Source: JAJEFO01 sp965209045 (GTDB lineage Bacteria; Pseudomonadota; Alphaproteobacteria; Rhodobacterales; Rhodobacteraceae). Taken from it: a DNA stretch of 64,000 nucleotides. The stretch covers positions 62,001 through 126,000 of the forward strand of contig CBDBPW010000003.1 in NCBI GenBank assembly GCA_965209045.1, in the 5' to 3' direction. Of the stretch, positions 1 to 9,448 are shown piece by piece (position 1 is the stretch's first letter; the number at the start of each line of letters is the position of its first letter). The position numbers were made by a program, and so were the translations under genes. Below the pieces are notes generated by a model. The model was given only the letters and a program-made list of their open reading frames with translations. It made no database searches and had not been told where the DNA came from.

Positions 1-616
1 TTTTCCTCGATCTCGAAGTGCGCCTGTGCGAGCGCGGCAGAGCGTTCGGCTTGTTGGCATTTGACGAATATGGACGGTCTGGATGTGATCAAGCAGGACT
101 ACGTATCGAAGGCCGTGGAGCCTTGGCGCCCCGAGATCACGCTTGCCGGAGTCGCCCCGACATGGGTAGTCCGGGCAAAAGGCGAGGCGGCGTTCCACGG
201 CGCCCGGGAGGAGGTCCAGGCCGACGCGGCGCAGGGTCGGATCGCCGTCGCAGGCAATGGATTCAATGGACCGATTGAAGTCCCTGGGTCGAGAGTAGCG
301 TCCTCACCTGAGCCAGCCGGTCGCGATGGACACCGCGGAATGAATGGCCGATGCGCGGTTCGCGTGACGCCTCCGGAGCGACATCGAGCGTGTCAACGAG
401 ACACGGAACAAAGGCGGTCTTCCCGACAGTTGCACATTCGCCCGCGAGATTTGCATGGCGCTGCCGAAGCGTGTCCGACCTGTCCGGGTCCATCGGAAAG
501 CCGCATGGCTGCGAAGTCCTGGTGGTTGCCGCGACGGCAAGGCACCGCAGAGGGTGGCAGACGGCTCGGCGGTGGATCGCGGATTCCGGCCAGATTGAAC
601 CAAAGGATGCGGTGAC
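1..616. other. No confident gene at the left edge
   Basis: Several frames stay open across these bases on both strands, but none shows a recognisable domain, and they overlap each other in the usual way of GC-rich DNA. On the minus strand the first 75 or so bases read like ordinary protein (Ala/Gln/Glu-rich), so the edge could hold the start of a gene running out of the window to the left. I could not support a call. Confidence 0.4.
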
Positions 617-1474
617 TTGAGGCTTTTCGCGCGGGCAAAAGTTCCCAAGTCCATGGAATTGGAAGTCGGGGCGCTGCTCTCTGAACTCGTGTTCGGCCAC
701 GGCTACATGCATTACGGCTACTTCCCGGAAGGCTTGCCCGAAGAGTTGTCGCTGCAGGCGCTTGGGGAGGCTCAGCATGCGTATTTCGAGAAACTCCTCG
801 AAACCATCGGGACCGTGCCTGGTGACGTGCGCAGGATCCTGGATGTAGGATCGGGGACTGGAGCAAATGCAAGAGGCCTGATCGGAGCAGGCTTCGATGT
901 GACTTGCGTTTCGCCATCGACGCAGATGAACGAAATGGCGCGAGCGAATCTGCCGCAAGGCACGCAGGTGATCGATTCCACTTTCGAAGACCTTGCCACG
1001 AATGCCCGGTTTGATCTCTGCCTTTTCGCGGAGAGCTTTCACTACATCGATTTGGAACCAGCGCTGGCGCAAGTGGAGAAGTACGCCGACAGAGGTGTCG
1101 TGATCTTCGACTACTTCCTGCGTGCTGCTGCCGAAAAGGATGCGCAGGACGGCAGCCGAAGCACTCATGCGGCGTTCCTGGAGGCCGTAGCGCGGCGGGA
1201 GCGGTTCGAAGTGCTGGCCGACAATGACGTGACCGCCGCGATAGCGCCGACCTTCAAGATCTTGGAGAACCTCAAGGATGAAAGGCTGGCGCCTTTCGTG
1301 CGGCGGTTCCGCGCCCTGTTGAAGCAGCGCTATCCTTTGCGCGCAAAGGTCTTCGAAATGGTTTTCGGCCGGTCAATGGACAAGCTGGTCCGCAAGTCGG
1401 GAAGGTCGGAGAAGTTCGCGCGGTCGCAGGAATATCGCCTGATCGCGATGCGCCGGAAATCAGCAACCACGTAA
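617..1474 (+). CDS. Class I SAM-dependent methyltransferase
   Basis: Predicted cytoplasmic methyltransferase of the Methyltransf_11/UbiE-like fold, 285 aa. Motif I is clear at about residue 75 (I-L-D-V-G-S-G-T-G), followed by the acidic loop region and a motif-IV-like stretch (F-D-L-C-L-F-A-E-S-F-H-Y-I). The C-terminal third is basic and carries no known domain. The TTG at 617 has an AAGGA ribosome site upstream; an in-frame ATG at 653 is the alternative start and has no clear ribosome site. The gene stands alone, with no operon partner, so the substrate cannot be inferred. The fold is well supported; the substrate is unknown. Confidence 0.8.
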   Translation: MRLFARAKVPKSMELEVGALLSELVFGHGYMHYGYFPEGLPEELSLQALGEAQHAYFEKLLETIGTVPGDVRRILDVGSGTGANARGLIGAGFDVTCVSPSTQMNEMARANLPQGTQVIDSTFEDLATNARFDLCLFAESFHYIDLEPALAQVEKYADRGVVIFDYFLRAAAEKDAQDGSRSTHAAFLEAVARRERFEVLADNDVTAAIAPTFKILENLKDERLAPFVRRFRALLKQRYPLRAKVFEMVFGRSMDKLVRKSGRSEKFARSQEYRLIAMRRKSATT

Positions 1475-1838
1475 GGCCTGGCGACTGCCAACTTGCCATC
1501 GACGTAACTGCCCCACTATTGGGAGGCGAGACGGGCGTGTCGGGCGTGGACTGCCTGGGCCGGTTGCACCACCAGGTGGCGGTTGTGGCACTCACGTTCC
1601 GGGGAGACGCGCTGCGGAGACCGCCTGGGACGGACAGGCCGTTCCGTCGCCCCAAGCCTGAATGCTCGGCCACTGTGTCGATGCCTGGGAAACCTGCGAA
1701 GTGTGGAAGCACGATGGCAAGCCGATTGGGCATGACGTTCAGGTCTTGAACGTCAGTTCCGGCACCGACGCGAAACAGTCGCCAACGCAATGGGACGCTG
1801 CAATTGGGCCCAAGTCCGACTTCTTGGCTCCTCGGCTC
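1475..1838. other. Intergenic stretch, nothing recognised
   Basis: About 360 bases lie between the 3' ends of the methyltransferase gene and the convergent mscS gene. Short open frames exist on both strands but have no domain or coding-like composition. I see no convincing hairpin followed by a T-run, and no repeat. Confidence 0.4.
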
Positions 1839-3164
1839 TCACGGCGAATGATCGGAGATCTCGGGCGACAGGCGAATGCTGCTCGACTTCAAGTGCAGGT
1901 CGTGCTGCGGGAAGGGTATCTGGATGCCGTGTTCGCGGAACAGGTCCCAGACGCGCAGCAGCAACTCGCTGATGACGTTGGCACGCCCCTCGGCCGGATC
2001 GTTGATCCAGATCCGCATCTCGAGGTCTATCGCGCTTTCTCCGAAGCCCCTGAGCAGGCATTGAGGCGGCGGATCGTCCAGCACTCGCTCGACCGCGGCT
2101 GAAGCCTCGCGGCAAAGGTCCATTGCGAGGCGCGCGTCGCACTCGTAGGAAATTCCGACCGGGATGCAGAGTCGCACCGCACTGTCGCTGTGTGACCAGT
2201 TCTCGACACGTTGCGTGATCAACTCCTCATTCGGGATGAGGTACTCGACGCCGTCGCGAGTCCGGACTGCCGCGTAGCGCGCGCCGAGAGATGCGACCCA
2301 GCCATAGGTGTTGCCAACCGCAATGACGTCATTGGGCTTGATCGACTTGTCCATCAGCAGCAGAAGGCCGCTGATCAGGTTGGACACGATTTTCTGCAGG
2401 CCGATCCCCACGCCAATGCCGAGCGCGCCTCCGAACACCGTCAGCGCCGTGAGGTCGATTCCCAGGCTGCCGATGGCGACCAGGAAGGCAAAGGTCACGA
2501 GCACGATCTTGACGATCTTGGAAATCAGCACCTGGACCGTCGGCGTCAGGTTGTCCGATCGCTTGATCTGCCGCTCGAGAAGGTTGGAAAGCACCAGCAT
2601 CATCCACAGGAGAACCACCAGTGCCAGAGTGCCTTTCGCTATGGCGAGCAGCGAAATTCGCACTTGCCCGAAGGTCATTCCGATGCCGTCGAGCAAGGTG
2701 ACCGTTGCGTCGAACAGTCCCAGTGCGACCAGGGCTGCCAGGATCCAGGCGGTCCACGCGACCGACCTGGCCACCAGGTCGTTGCTGATGAAGCCCGACG
2801 CCAGCCGGATCGCGACCCAGGCACCAGCCAGGCTCGCTGCTACCTGCGTAAGGCGATGGCCGAACAACTGGGTCTGCGCACCCGCTTCAACGGCAATCCA
2901 CAGAAACACGAGGATGACGATCTGCGTGGACAGCGCGGAGAGACGACCGACGAAGCCCTGCAGCTCGGCATGTCGGTTTTGGAGCATCGATGCCGCGGAG
3001 ATGGCGCGACGCAGTCGCGGACCCAGCAAACGGCCAAGCAGCAGCGCGAGCAGGATCAGCCCCACTTGGGTCGCGTTGTCGGCCGACAACACGTGGGTTG
3101 CAAACCACTCTTCGAGGCCGGCCCGGAATTCTGGCAGATTCAGTCTATTGATAACCTCGTCCAT
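1839..3164 (-). CDS. MscS-family mechanosensitive ion channel
   Basis: Inner-membrane small-conductance mechanosensitive channel that releases solutes on hypo-osmotic shock. The protein is about 441 aa, longer than E. coli MscS because of extra N-terminal membrane segments: an aromatic/Leu-rich helix near residue 25 and several more before residue 230. The pore-lining TM3 is clear (Gly/Ala-rich G-V-G-I-G-L-Q-K-I followed by S-N-L-I-S-G), then the beta domain (K-P-N-D-V-I) and the alpha/beta C-terminal domain. I chose the ATG at 3164; a TTG at 3218 is in frame but adds an unconvincing 18 residues. It lies about 100 bases downstream of the barrel gene of the RND cluster on the same strand and may or may not be co-transcribed. 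Confidence 0.88.
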   Translation of the reverse strand: MDEVINRLNLPEFRAGLEEWFATHVLSADNATQVGLILLALLLGRLLGPRLRRAISAASMLQNRHAELQGFVGRLSALSTQIVILVFLWIAVEAGAQTQLFGHRLTQVAASLAGAWVAIRLASGFISNDLVARSVAWTAWILAALVALGLFDATVTLLDGIGMTFGQVRISLLAIAKGTLALVVLLWMMLVLSNLLERQIKRSDNLTPTVQVLISKIVKIVLVTFAFLVAIGSLGIDLTALTVFGGALGIGVGIGLQKIVSNLISGLLLLMDKSIKPNDVIAVGNTYGWVASLGARYAAVRTRDGVEYLIPNEELITQRVENWSHSDSAVRLCIPVGISYECDARLAMDLCREASAAVERVLDDPPPQCLLRGFGESAIDLEMRIWINDPAEGRANVISELLLRVWDLFREHGIQIPFPQHDLHLKSSSIRLSPEISDHSP

Positions 3165-3270
3165 CGAGTCGATCCCGGCACCCGCCTCCACTCTGGCGGC
3201 TGGCGCCAGGAATTTCAACTACGGGTGCAGCGGGATGCCTGGCCTTGCCGGTCAGTCCCAACGGCGCAGG

Positions 3271-4689
3271 TCAGAAGTGATAGTTGAGCGTGGCGAACAA
3301 CCGGTCATTGTTCCCGATTCCCCGAAACGGCGCTTGCCCGCCCGACTGGTAGGCCACCAGTCCGGTCGACAACTGGAGGGCGTCTGTCCAGGCGTAGTCG
3401 AACTGGAGCCTGCGAACGGCGCCGAGTTCTCCGGTCTTCCCGAAGGTCAGCGCAAGGAACGTGACATCCAGCGCGTCGTTCAGGAAGGTGCGTTGGACCC
3501 GAAGAGCAGTCGCGGTCTCGTTGCGCCTTCGGTCATCGGGCGGCGAAGCAAGGCGGTCGTCGAAGTCGGAAATGTGGTCATTCCTGGCTTCTAGCGCGAT
3601 GGCGGTGTCGGCAAGTCCGGAGTATTCGACCCCCGCCAGCGTCGTCAGGCGCGAGAATGTCCGTGCGCCCGCATTGGAAAAGCGCAGGCCGTTGAAGAGA
3701 GCCGCCTCCGCCTTGACGAGCCAGCTTCCGCGCACGAGATTCCCGGCCGCGCCCGCCATCGTGATCCGGCCGTGACGCAACTGCGGAAGACCGGAGGGCC
3801 CTGGTGCAAGGTGTGGCCGGTCGTCGATCACTCGCGCGCCGTACAGGGAAATGTCCCACCCTGGGAACGTGCCGTTCAGCGCAAGCGCCAGTTCAGGAGC
3901 GCCGAACGCATCGTCCGGCGTCGTGCGTTGCGGCGGTGCTACCGTTCCGACGAAGAAATCGCTGCCGGGCACTGGAAGCTTGTCGAAGCGGCGTTCGGGA
4001 ATCGCGATCATGCTGACGGACCAGGAGTTTTCGTAGCGGTCCAGGCGCAGTGCCGTGACCGGCAGCCGGTGGTCCTTTATGTCGGTCAGGCCCGGAAGGC
4101 GGTTGTCAACGGGATTCAGCACGTCCGTCACGCGAAAGAGGTCCGATCTGCCCCAGGCCAGGATCTGGCGGCCGACCGTGAGGTCGAGGTTCCCCGAGAT
4201 CGGCCCTTGGAGGAAGAACTCGTCGATTTCCGCCTCGCGACCGTAGGCGTCGGAGAATTCCGATGAACGCCCGGCTCCGCCGTTCGCCCGGTCGGCCGCA
4301 GGATCAATCCAGACATGCCCTTCGACGCGGGCCTTCCAGGCGGATCCGAGCCTTGCGTCCGCCTCGAGGTCCAGCCGCGACTGCATCGAGGACAGGCCGC
4401 GATGATCCTCGCCGGAGGGCGGCGGCGCGTCATGGGCGACGTTGAACACGATCCGCTGGCTCAGCCGTCCACCGAACTGCAGCCGTGCATTGGGCTCTTG
4501 GGCAGGGGGCGGCAGTCGCGATGCCGGACCGGTATCGGTGTCGAAGCCCTCCAGGACGGTCAGGATGTCATCCGGCGGTTGAAATGCCGGCGCGTCGTCG
4601 AATCCGTCCAGCACGCGGTCAAGGCCGCCTTGGGCGAGGACAGGGCCGGCTGCTGCCAGGATCAGGACAAGGACGGCTCGCAGTGTCAT
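3271..4689 (-). CDS. Outer-membrane beta-barrel protein of the RND/LolA-like cluster
   Basis: Predicted outer-membrane barrel, 472 aa. It has a signal peptide (residues 1-19, A-Q end), then a linker with two copies of V-L-[DE]-G-F-D (about residues 26-31 and 45-50), then alternating amphipathic strands ending in an aromatic terminus (N-Y-H-F). The motif V-G-R-Q-I-L-A-W-G lies near residues 172-180. The same V-G-R-Q-x-I-x-W-G motif occurs in the barrel at 62596-63822, so the two are likely distant paralogues. It resembles the DUF1302-type barrels found beside RND pumps. The ATG at 4689 gives a clean signal peptide; a TTG at 4701 overlaps the preceding stop codon. Last gene of a three-gene translationally coupled operon. 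Transported substrate unknown. Confidence 0.75.
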   Translation of the reverse strand: MTLRAVLVLILAAAGPVLAQGGLDRVLDGFDDAPAFQPPDDILTVLEGFDTDTGPASRLPPPAQEPNARLQFGGRLSQRIVFNVAHDAPPPSGEDHRGLSSMQSRLDLEADARLGSAWKARVEGHVWIDPAADRANGGAGRSSEFSDAYGREAEIDEFFLQGPISGNLDLTVGRQILAWGRSDLFRVTDVLNPVDNRLPGLTDIKDHRLPVTALRLDRYENSWSVSMIAIPERRFDKLPVPGSDFFVGTVAPPQRTTPDDAFGAPELALALNGTFPGWDISLYGARVIDDRPHLAPGPSGLPQLRHGRITMAGAAGNLVRGSWLVKAEAALFNGLRFSNAGARTFSRLTTLAGVEYSGLADTAIALEARNDHISDFDDRLASPPDDRRRNETATALRVQRTFLNDALDVTFLALTFGKTGELGAVRRLQFDYAWTDALQLSTGLVAYQSGGQAPFRGIGNNDRLFATLNYHF

Positions 4690-4697
4690 GACAAGGC

Positions 4698-5495
4698 TCA
4701 AGGGCCCCTTTCGAGCTGCCGCAGCGTGAAAAGGTCTTCGTCCAGGTCCTGGTTGTAGCGGACGCCTTCGAATCGCAGTACCGTGCGATGCTGCGTCTTC
4801 TCGTTTCTCACGGTGCGCATTTCCAGCTCGACCCGCGTCCAGACGCCGTCGATCCGTTCCAGCCCCGTGACGTCCAGGTATTTCAGCTCGCCGCCCTTCG
4901 TCAGCCAGTGGACCGCCCGCACCACAACGTCGATGTCCTTGCGGACGAACATCACCGACTTCGCATAGCCGTAGCGCTCGCTGACCGCCGCCGACGCGGG
5001 CGTCGCCTCAATGAGCCAGGCGGCAACTCCGCGGACGTCACGCTCGCCAAGAAGCCTGTAGTTCCACTCGTCGGTGACACGCCGCGTCATGTCCGCGTAG
5101 GAGAGGTCGGTGCCCATGAAGGACTGCGACTTGCTGGAGCTGGCGATCCGCTTCGTCTTTCGCAGCTCCGGCAGATAGAGCCACTGGTCGTCATCCCGGT
5201 CCGGGTCGCGGAAGTCATGGGTCAGGAACCCCGTGTTGCGCACGTTCGAGGGCGAAAGGAAGAACATGAGGTTGAGCGTGTCCTGGCCACGATCCTTCAT
5301 GAACGTCTGGAGCTGGCGTGTCCTGGTGCTTCCGTCACGGTCGATCAGCGTCATGGACATGCGGGCTGTCCGATTGTCGCCGTCATCGACGGCATCGACC
5401 CGACGCATGATGTTCAGTGCCTGATCGTCGGCCGCCTGTGCTGCAGGCAGCGGCAGAAACATGCAGGCGATCAGGACAAGTGCAGTCTTCCTCAT
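4698..5495 (-). CDS. LolA-like periplasmic protein (outer-membrane lipoprotein-sorting protein family)
   Basis: Secreted protein of 265 aa with signal peptide 1-21 (A-Q-A end), predicted to fold as an open LolA/LolB-like half-barrel that shields a lipid or lipidated cargo in the periplasm. The W-L-Y-L-P-E-L-R-K-T-K-R-I stretch (about 105-117) and the S-F-M-G-T-D-L-S-Y-A-D motif (125-135) are typical of the LolA_like family (PF17131-type). It has no lipobox, so it is soluble and is not LolB. Its start codon overlaps the RND pump stop (ATGA), and its own stop abuts the barrel gene, so the three proteins are probably made together. The protein at 58683-59468 has the equivalent motif at the same residue position. 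Cargo unknown. Confidence 0.8.
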   Translation of the reverse strand: MRKTALVLIACMFLPLPAAQAADDQALNIMRRVDAVDDGDNRTARMSMTLIDRDGSTRTRQLQTFMKDRGQDTLNLMFFLSPSNVRNTGFLTHDFRDPDRDDDQWLYLPELRKTKRIASSSKSQSFMGTDLSYADMTRRVTDEWNYRLLGERDVRGVAAWLIEATPASAAVSERYGYAKSVMFVRKDIDVVVRAVHWLTKGGELKYLDVTGLERIDGVWTRVELEMRTVRNEKTQHRTVLRFEGVRYNQDLDEDLFTLRQLERGP

Positions 5496-7969
5496 TCGGT
5501 TTCCCCCTGTTGTGCGGTTGTTTCCGGACGCCGCAGGCTGCGGTAGCGAAGGGCCATGAGCGCCGGCGCAAGAACGAAGTCGGCGGCCAGCGCGGTCACT
5601 ATGGTGATGCCGGTCAGGAAACCGAAATCGACAAGGTTCCTCATGTCGGCTAGGCAGAAGATGAAGAAGCCGGCCGTCAGCACCGCGGATGTCAGCAGCA
5701 TCGCGCGGCCCGAGGTCTGCAGCGTCTCGTGCACGGCGCGCTCCACCGAACCGGTGCGCTCGAGATATCTGTGAAAGTGATGCATGAAGTGGACCGTGTC
5801 GTCGACGGCGAGGCCGATGGCGATCGAGCCGACCAGCATCGTGAAGAGATTCAGGGGGATCCCGGCGACCTGCATCAGCGCAAGCGTGAGGAGTATGGGC
5901 GTGAAGTTTGGAAGCATGCTGATCAGCCCGGTGCCGACGCGCCCGATGAGCGCGATCATCATCAGCGTGATCACCACGCCGGCGATGAGATAGCTGCGGG
6001 CCGCAGAGCGGATCGTGTTCTCAAGGGTTCTGCTCAGCAGGCTCATGATCCCGGTCACGGTCACGTCGGCGGAACTTCCGAACGCGCTCGCGAATCGTTC
6101 CTCCACGTCCCGGATGAACGGCGGGTAGTTCAGGGTGTCCTGCCAGGGGACGCGCATGCTGAAGCGTGCACGGCTGAACTGGAAATCGACGAGATCCTCC
6201 AGGTCATCCGAGCCGGAATTCTCGAAGAGCAGGAATTCCTGCGGAATCAGCGCGGGATTCTCCGGGATGCGATGGAATTCCGTGCGGTTCTCGTTCAGCG
6301 CCTGGTGAATCTCCTTCAGCAGGTCGGCCACGGACAGGACCGCACCGACCTTGGCGGGTCCGGAGGACTCCGTCTCGATGTCCCGCTTGAGCGCGTCGAG
6401 CCTGAGCAGCGTGTCCCGGTCGTGCAGGCCGTTCTCGGTCCCTGTGTCAAGCACGACCTCGAGCGACACCGACCCTCCGAGATCGCGATCTATGGCGCGG
6501 GTCGCCTGGTGCACCGGCCAGTCGTCGGGCAGCCATGAAAGGACGTCGTGCGAAAATCGCAGCTGCACCGCGAATCCGAGTGCGACCGTTGCCACCACAA
6601 GGAAAGCGCAGACGATCGGCAAGGCATTGCGAACGCCGAATCTCGCGAATGCGGCCAGCACCCTGTCCGTCATGGCCGACGCCCTGTCAGCCGATGCAAA
6701 TGCCTGCATGGCCCTCGACGGGATCAGTGCAAGCCCGGCAGGCAGCAGGACCAGCGTGTAGACGAGCGCGATCAGGACCCCGATCGCGGAAAATCGCCCC
6801 AGGTCGGCGATCGGGGCCACGTCGGCGATGGCAAATGAACCCAGGCCGACGGCGGTGGTCAGGCTTGTCAGGAGGACCGGCAGCCCGGCATGGCCAACCG
6901 CTGCGACAATCGCCTGTTCCCGGTCAAGTCCGGCTCGAACGTTCCTGAAATGGATGGCCAGCAGGTGAACCGCCGCGCCGACGCCCACGGCAAGCAGGAA
7001 TGACGGGAGAATGACGATCGGCAATGTCACGGGTGTGGCGAGGTGCCCCATGAGCCCGAGTGTGCTCAGCAACGCAAGCAGCACCACTCCCAGAGGAAGG
7101 ACCACGGCCGCAACGGAGCGGAACATTGCGAACAGGAGAATCGCGATGACCGTTATCGCCAGCAGCACGGATCGCGCAACGTCACTCTGAAGCGCCGATT
7201 TCAGGGATTCCATGACTGCCGGCGTGCCGGCGACATGCAGGACAAGGCCGTCCCGCCGATGCTCCGCCACGATTTCGCCGACGGCTTCGAACACCTGTTG
7301 GGTCTCTTCATCGCTCAGCCGCTCGCGGGGACCCGCGTCTGGGGGAGGCTCGTCGAACAGGGCAAGCGCATCGTCCACCGACTGTTCCTCGATGCCGGCG
7401 AACCTCGTCAGCTCGAGCACGATCGTGGTCACCGTGCCATCAGGCGAGATCAGGAGGTTGCGGTACAAGGGATTTGCCAGGACCCTGGATCGAAGGGCCG
7501 CGAGGTCCTGCTCGGAGGCCGGCCATGACTGCAGGAGGTCCTCGACGACCAGGCGGTCGCCCTCTCCCCTTGTGCTGCGAGCGTTGACCATGGACGTGAT
7601 GTTCGCAAGGTTGGGCACGCCGGAGGCAAGCGCGTCGTGGAGTTCCTTCAGCCCGGTCAGGGCCTCTTGGGTGAACGGCTCCTCCGGCTCGACGGCAACG
7701 ATGATCACGTCGTCGCGGCCGAACTGGTTTCGAAACTCCTCGTACCGCACCAAAACGGGATCCCCGGCCCGAAGGAAGGACTCGGTCGACGTGTCGACGG
7801 CGAGGTTGCGCAGTCCGGTTGCCGCAGCGGCGGTTGCAAGCAGCACGACGATGACTGCGGGAACTCTCTTTCGGCAGAGACAGGCCGCCGACGCTTCGAA
7901 CCACTTCTCCACTCGTGACTTGATCCCCGCCACCGCCACTATCCGTCTTGACGGCGGATCGGCATACAT
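5492..7969 (-). CDS. RND/MMPL superfamily transporter
   Basis: Inner-membrane transporter of 825 aa with the duplicated architecture of COG1033-type predicted exporters: a TM helix near residue 40, a large periplasmic loop, five clustered TM helices, then the same arrangement repeated. The second half carries I-G-L-A-V-D-D-T-V-H-F in its TM10-equivalent, the usual Asp pair for proton relay. The equivalent segment of the first half reads V-G-V-G-A-A-V-H and lacks the acids, so only one half looks proton-coupled. First gene of the operon; it overlaps the LolA-like gene by 4 bases. Related pumps move lipids or hopanoids (MmpL, HpnN). A lipid or lipoprotein role here is inferred from the partners. 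Confidence 0.85.
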   Translation of the reverse strand: MYADPPSRRIVAVAGIKSRVEKWFEASAACLCRKRVPAVIVVLLATAAAATGLRNLAVDTSTESFLRAGDPVLVRYEEFRNQFGRDDVIIVAVEPEEPFTQEALTGLKELHDALASGVPNLANITSMVNARSTRGEGDRLVVEDLLQSWPASEQDLAALRSRVLANPLYRNLLISPDGTVTTIVLELTRFAGIEEQSVDDALALFDEPPPDAGPRERLSDEETQQVFEAVGEIVAEHRRDGLVLHVAGTPAVMESLKSALQSDVARSVLLAITVIAILLFAMFRSVAAVVLPLGVVLLALLSTLGLMGHLATPVTLPIVILPSFLLAVGVGAAVHLLAIHFRNVRAGLDREQAIVAAVGHAGLPVLLTSLTTAVGLGSFAIADVAPIADLGRFSAIGVLIALVYTLVLLPAGLALIPSRAMQAFASADRASAMTDRVLAAFARFGVRNALPIVCAFLVVATVALGFAVQLRFSHDVLSWLPDDWPVHQATRAIDRDLGGSVSLEVVLDTGTENGLHDRDTLLRLDALKRDIETESSGPAKVGAVLSVADLLKEIHQALNENRTEFHRIPENPALIPQEFLLFENSGSDDLEDLVDFQFSRARFSMRVPWQDTLNYPPFIRDVEERFASAFGSSADVTVTGIMSLLSRTLENTIRSAARSYLIAGVVITLMMIALIGRVGTGLISMLPNFTPILLTLALMQVAGIPLNLFTMLVGSIAIGLAVDDTVHFMHHFHRYLERTGSVERAVHETLQTSGRAMLLTSAVLTAGFFIFCLADMRNLVDFGFLTGITIVTALAADFVLAPALMALRYRSLRRPETTAQQGETE

Positions 7970-8720
7970 GTGCCGCGCCTTTTGCCCGCGACGTTTGCGG
8001 GCAGGCGATCCGTAGGGGCGACTGTGTGCATCGGCAATCCAATGAAGTCCGTATAGATGCCTGCAAGAAACCTACATTGGCGCAATCCGGCGAGTCAAAC
8101 CGGGACGGATCATCCGATGCGGCACGACATCACTTGCTGCGCCGGGGCTGACTCGGTCGTTCGCATCTGCGCCGGACGCGGCTCAATGTCGGCGGGCGCG
8201 GCGCAGGTGCAGGACCTCCTCCCGCAGATCAGGCACGGGTGTCGCGCTTGGCCGGTTGACGCGCAGGTCGCGAGCGAGCTTGCGTGCGTCCTTCCACCAA
8301 GTTCCGGGGAAGGGCCAGTCGGCCAGGTCGGAACCCGGCACTTCCCGGCACTCCACGTACGCTGGTAACGTGTCTTCCTTTCCGGACTGCGGGCGGCACC
8401 GATGCAATTGGCGGGTGCTTGCATTGCTCCGGGCAGGTTGCGTCCTGCCGGCCCTGGTCTCCCAACCGGGCGAGGGGCAGGGATGTGGCCAAGAGGCCGC
8501 CCGGGTCGTTTCATGACTTTGCGGAACTGTTGATTGACAGCGGCCCAAACGGTTTCCGGCCGCTGTTCGCGCGGATTCTCAGCAAGGTGTTGCTCTTCGA
8601 GAGTGACGAGAGTCGCCGGAACCGGTGGCCACGAGCTCAGTCCGGAGCAGCTCGTCGCGATCCTGGTTCAGGGGCTGGGTCGCGATGTAAGGCTTCGGAA
8701 ACGCGACATTGAAGACATTG
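7970..8720. other. 750-base gap with no confident gene
   Basis: This region lies upstream of the RND operon and downstream of the DUF1638 gene. A minus-strand open frame at 8183-8548 has a C-terminal 60 residues that look protein-like (aromatic and charged, W-W-K-D-A-R-K-L-A-R-D-L), but its first half is low-complexity and I recognise no family. It could be a decayed gene end. The RND operon promoter should lie near 7970-8100, but no strong -35/-10 pair was found. Confidence 0.4.
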
Positions 8721-9359
8721 TCACGCTTTTTCCGCGAGCGCGGAAAGCGCGGTCTCGAGGTCTCCATATCCGGTCACGCGATGCTCGAATTCCAGGCCCA
8801 GGCGCCTGGCGCAGTCGCGGGCCTTTTCAACAAGCGCGGGGTTGTCCGTCTGGGCCTGGTAAACGAGCGTGCTGTAGTGTCCGAAGTAGCTGTCCCGCAA
8901 CTCGGGATGCCGGTCGAGGCCAAGGGGCTTCCAGACGAAAGCGTCGAACTGCCGAACCAGAAAGTCGGTGAGGTAGAATGACGTGAACTCATGGTCGGAC
9001 CGGTGGAGGAAGTCTTCGGTGCCCTGGTAGAAGGCGAAGCAGTGGGGTCCGCCCATCATTTCGATGCCGAGTTCCTCGGCAGCTTTCGCTAGTTCTCCGC
9101 CGGTGCCGCAGTCGGCATAGGCCAGAAAGACGCGATCGTAGGCCGTCGCCTTGGCCACGGCGTTGCGCACGGCAGGCACGATCCTCTCGGGATGGTTGTG
9201 ATAGATGGCCGGCAGGCAATGGAGATCGATGTGATCGAAGTCGCGAGTCAAGGCCAGGATTTCCCGGGCGAGCGCTCCGCAACCGAGCACGAGGATTCGA
9301 CCACGGCCCTCCGGGCTCAGCCCCTGTTCGGTCAGTTCGCTGTCGCTTGGATTGTCCAT
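8721..9359 (-). CDS. DUF1638 domain protein
   Basis: Cytoplasmic protein of about 212 aa matching the DUF1638 pattern: an N-terminal I-L-V-L-G-C-G-A-L-A-R-E strand, L-H-C-L-P-A-x-x-H-N-H-P-E near residue 50, Y-A-D-C-G-T-G-G and G-P-H-C-F-A-F-Y. The repeated Cys and His residues suggest metal or cofactor binding. Such genes often sit beside corrinoid methyltransferase genes; a corrinoid protein lies at 25964-26668, not adjacent. I placed the start at the ATG encoding M-D-N-P; an upstream in-frame ATG would add 20 low-complexity residues. It follows guaD on the same strand after about 90 bases and may belong to the purine operon. Molecular function is not established. Confidence 0.75.
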   Translation of the reverse strand: MDNPSDSELTEQGLSPEGRGRILVLGCGALAREILALTRDFDHIDLHCLPAIYHNHPERIVPAVRNAVAKATAYDRVFLAYADCGTGGELAKAAEELGIEMMGGPHCFAFYQGTEDFLHRSDHEFTSFYLTDFLVRQFDAFVWKPLGLDRHPELRDSYFGHYSTLVYQAQTDNPALVEKARDCARRLGLEFEHRVTGYGDLETALSALAEKA

Positions 9360-9448
9360 TTCACCGCCACCCGCTCCGGGACTGCCCCCAAGAATCCGCG
9401 ACGGGGCCGTCAAATGCAAGCCGCACGATGCATCGGGTCAAGACACGT

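Noticed and set aside
61..615. Long open frame at the left edge
   Set aside because: Composition is Arg/Gly/Pro-rich after the first 70 codons, no domain is visible, and it overlaps other open frames on both strands.
8183..8548. Minus-strand frame with a protein-like C-terminal half
   Set aside because: The first half is low-complexity and no family was recognised; could be a decayed gene end but not supportable as a gene.
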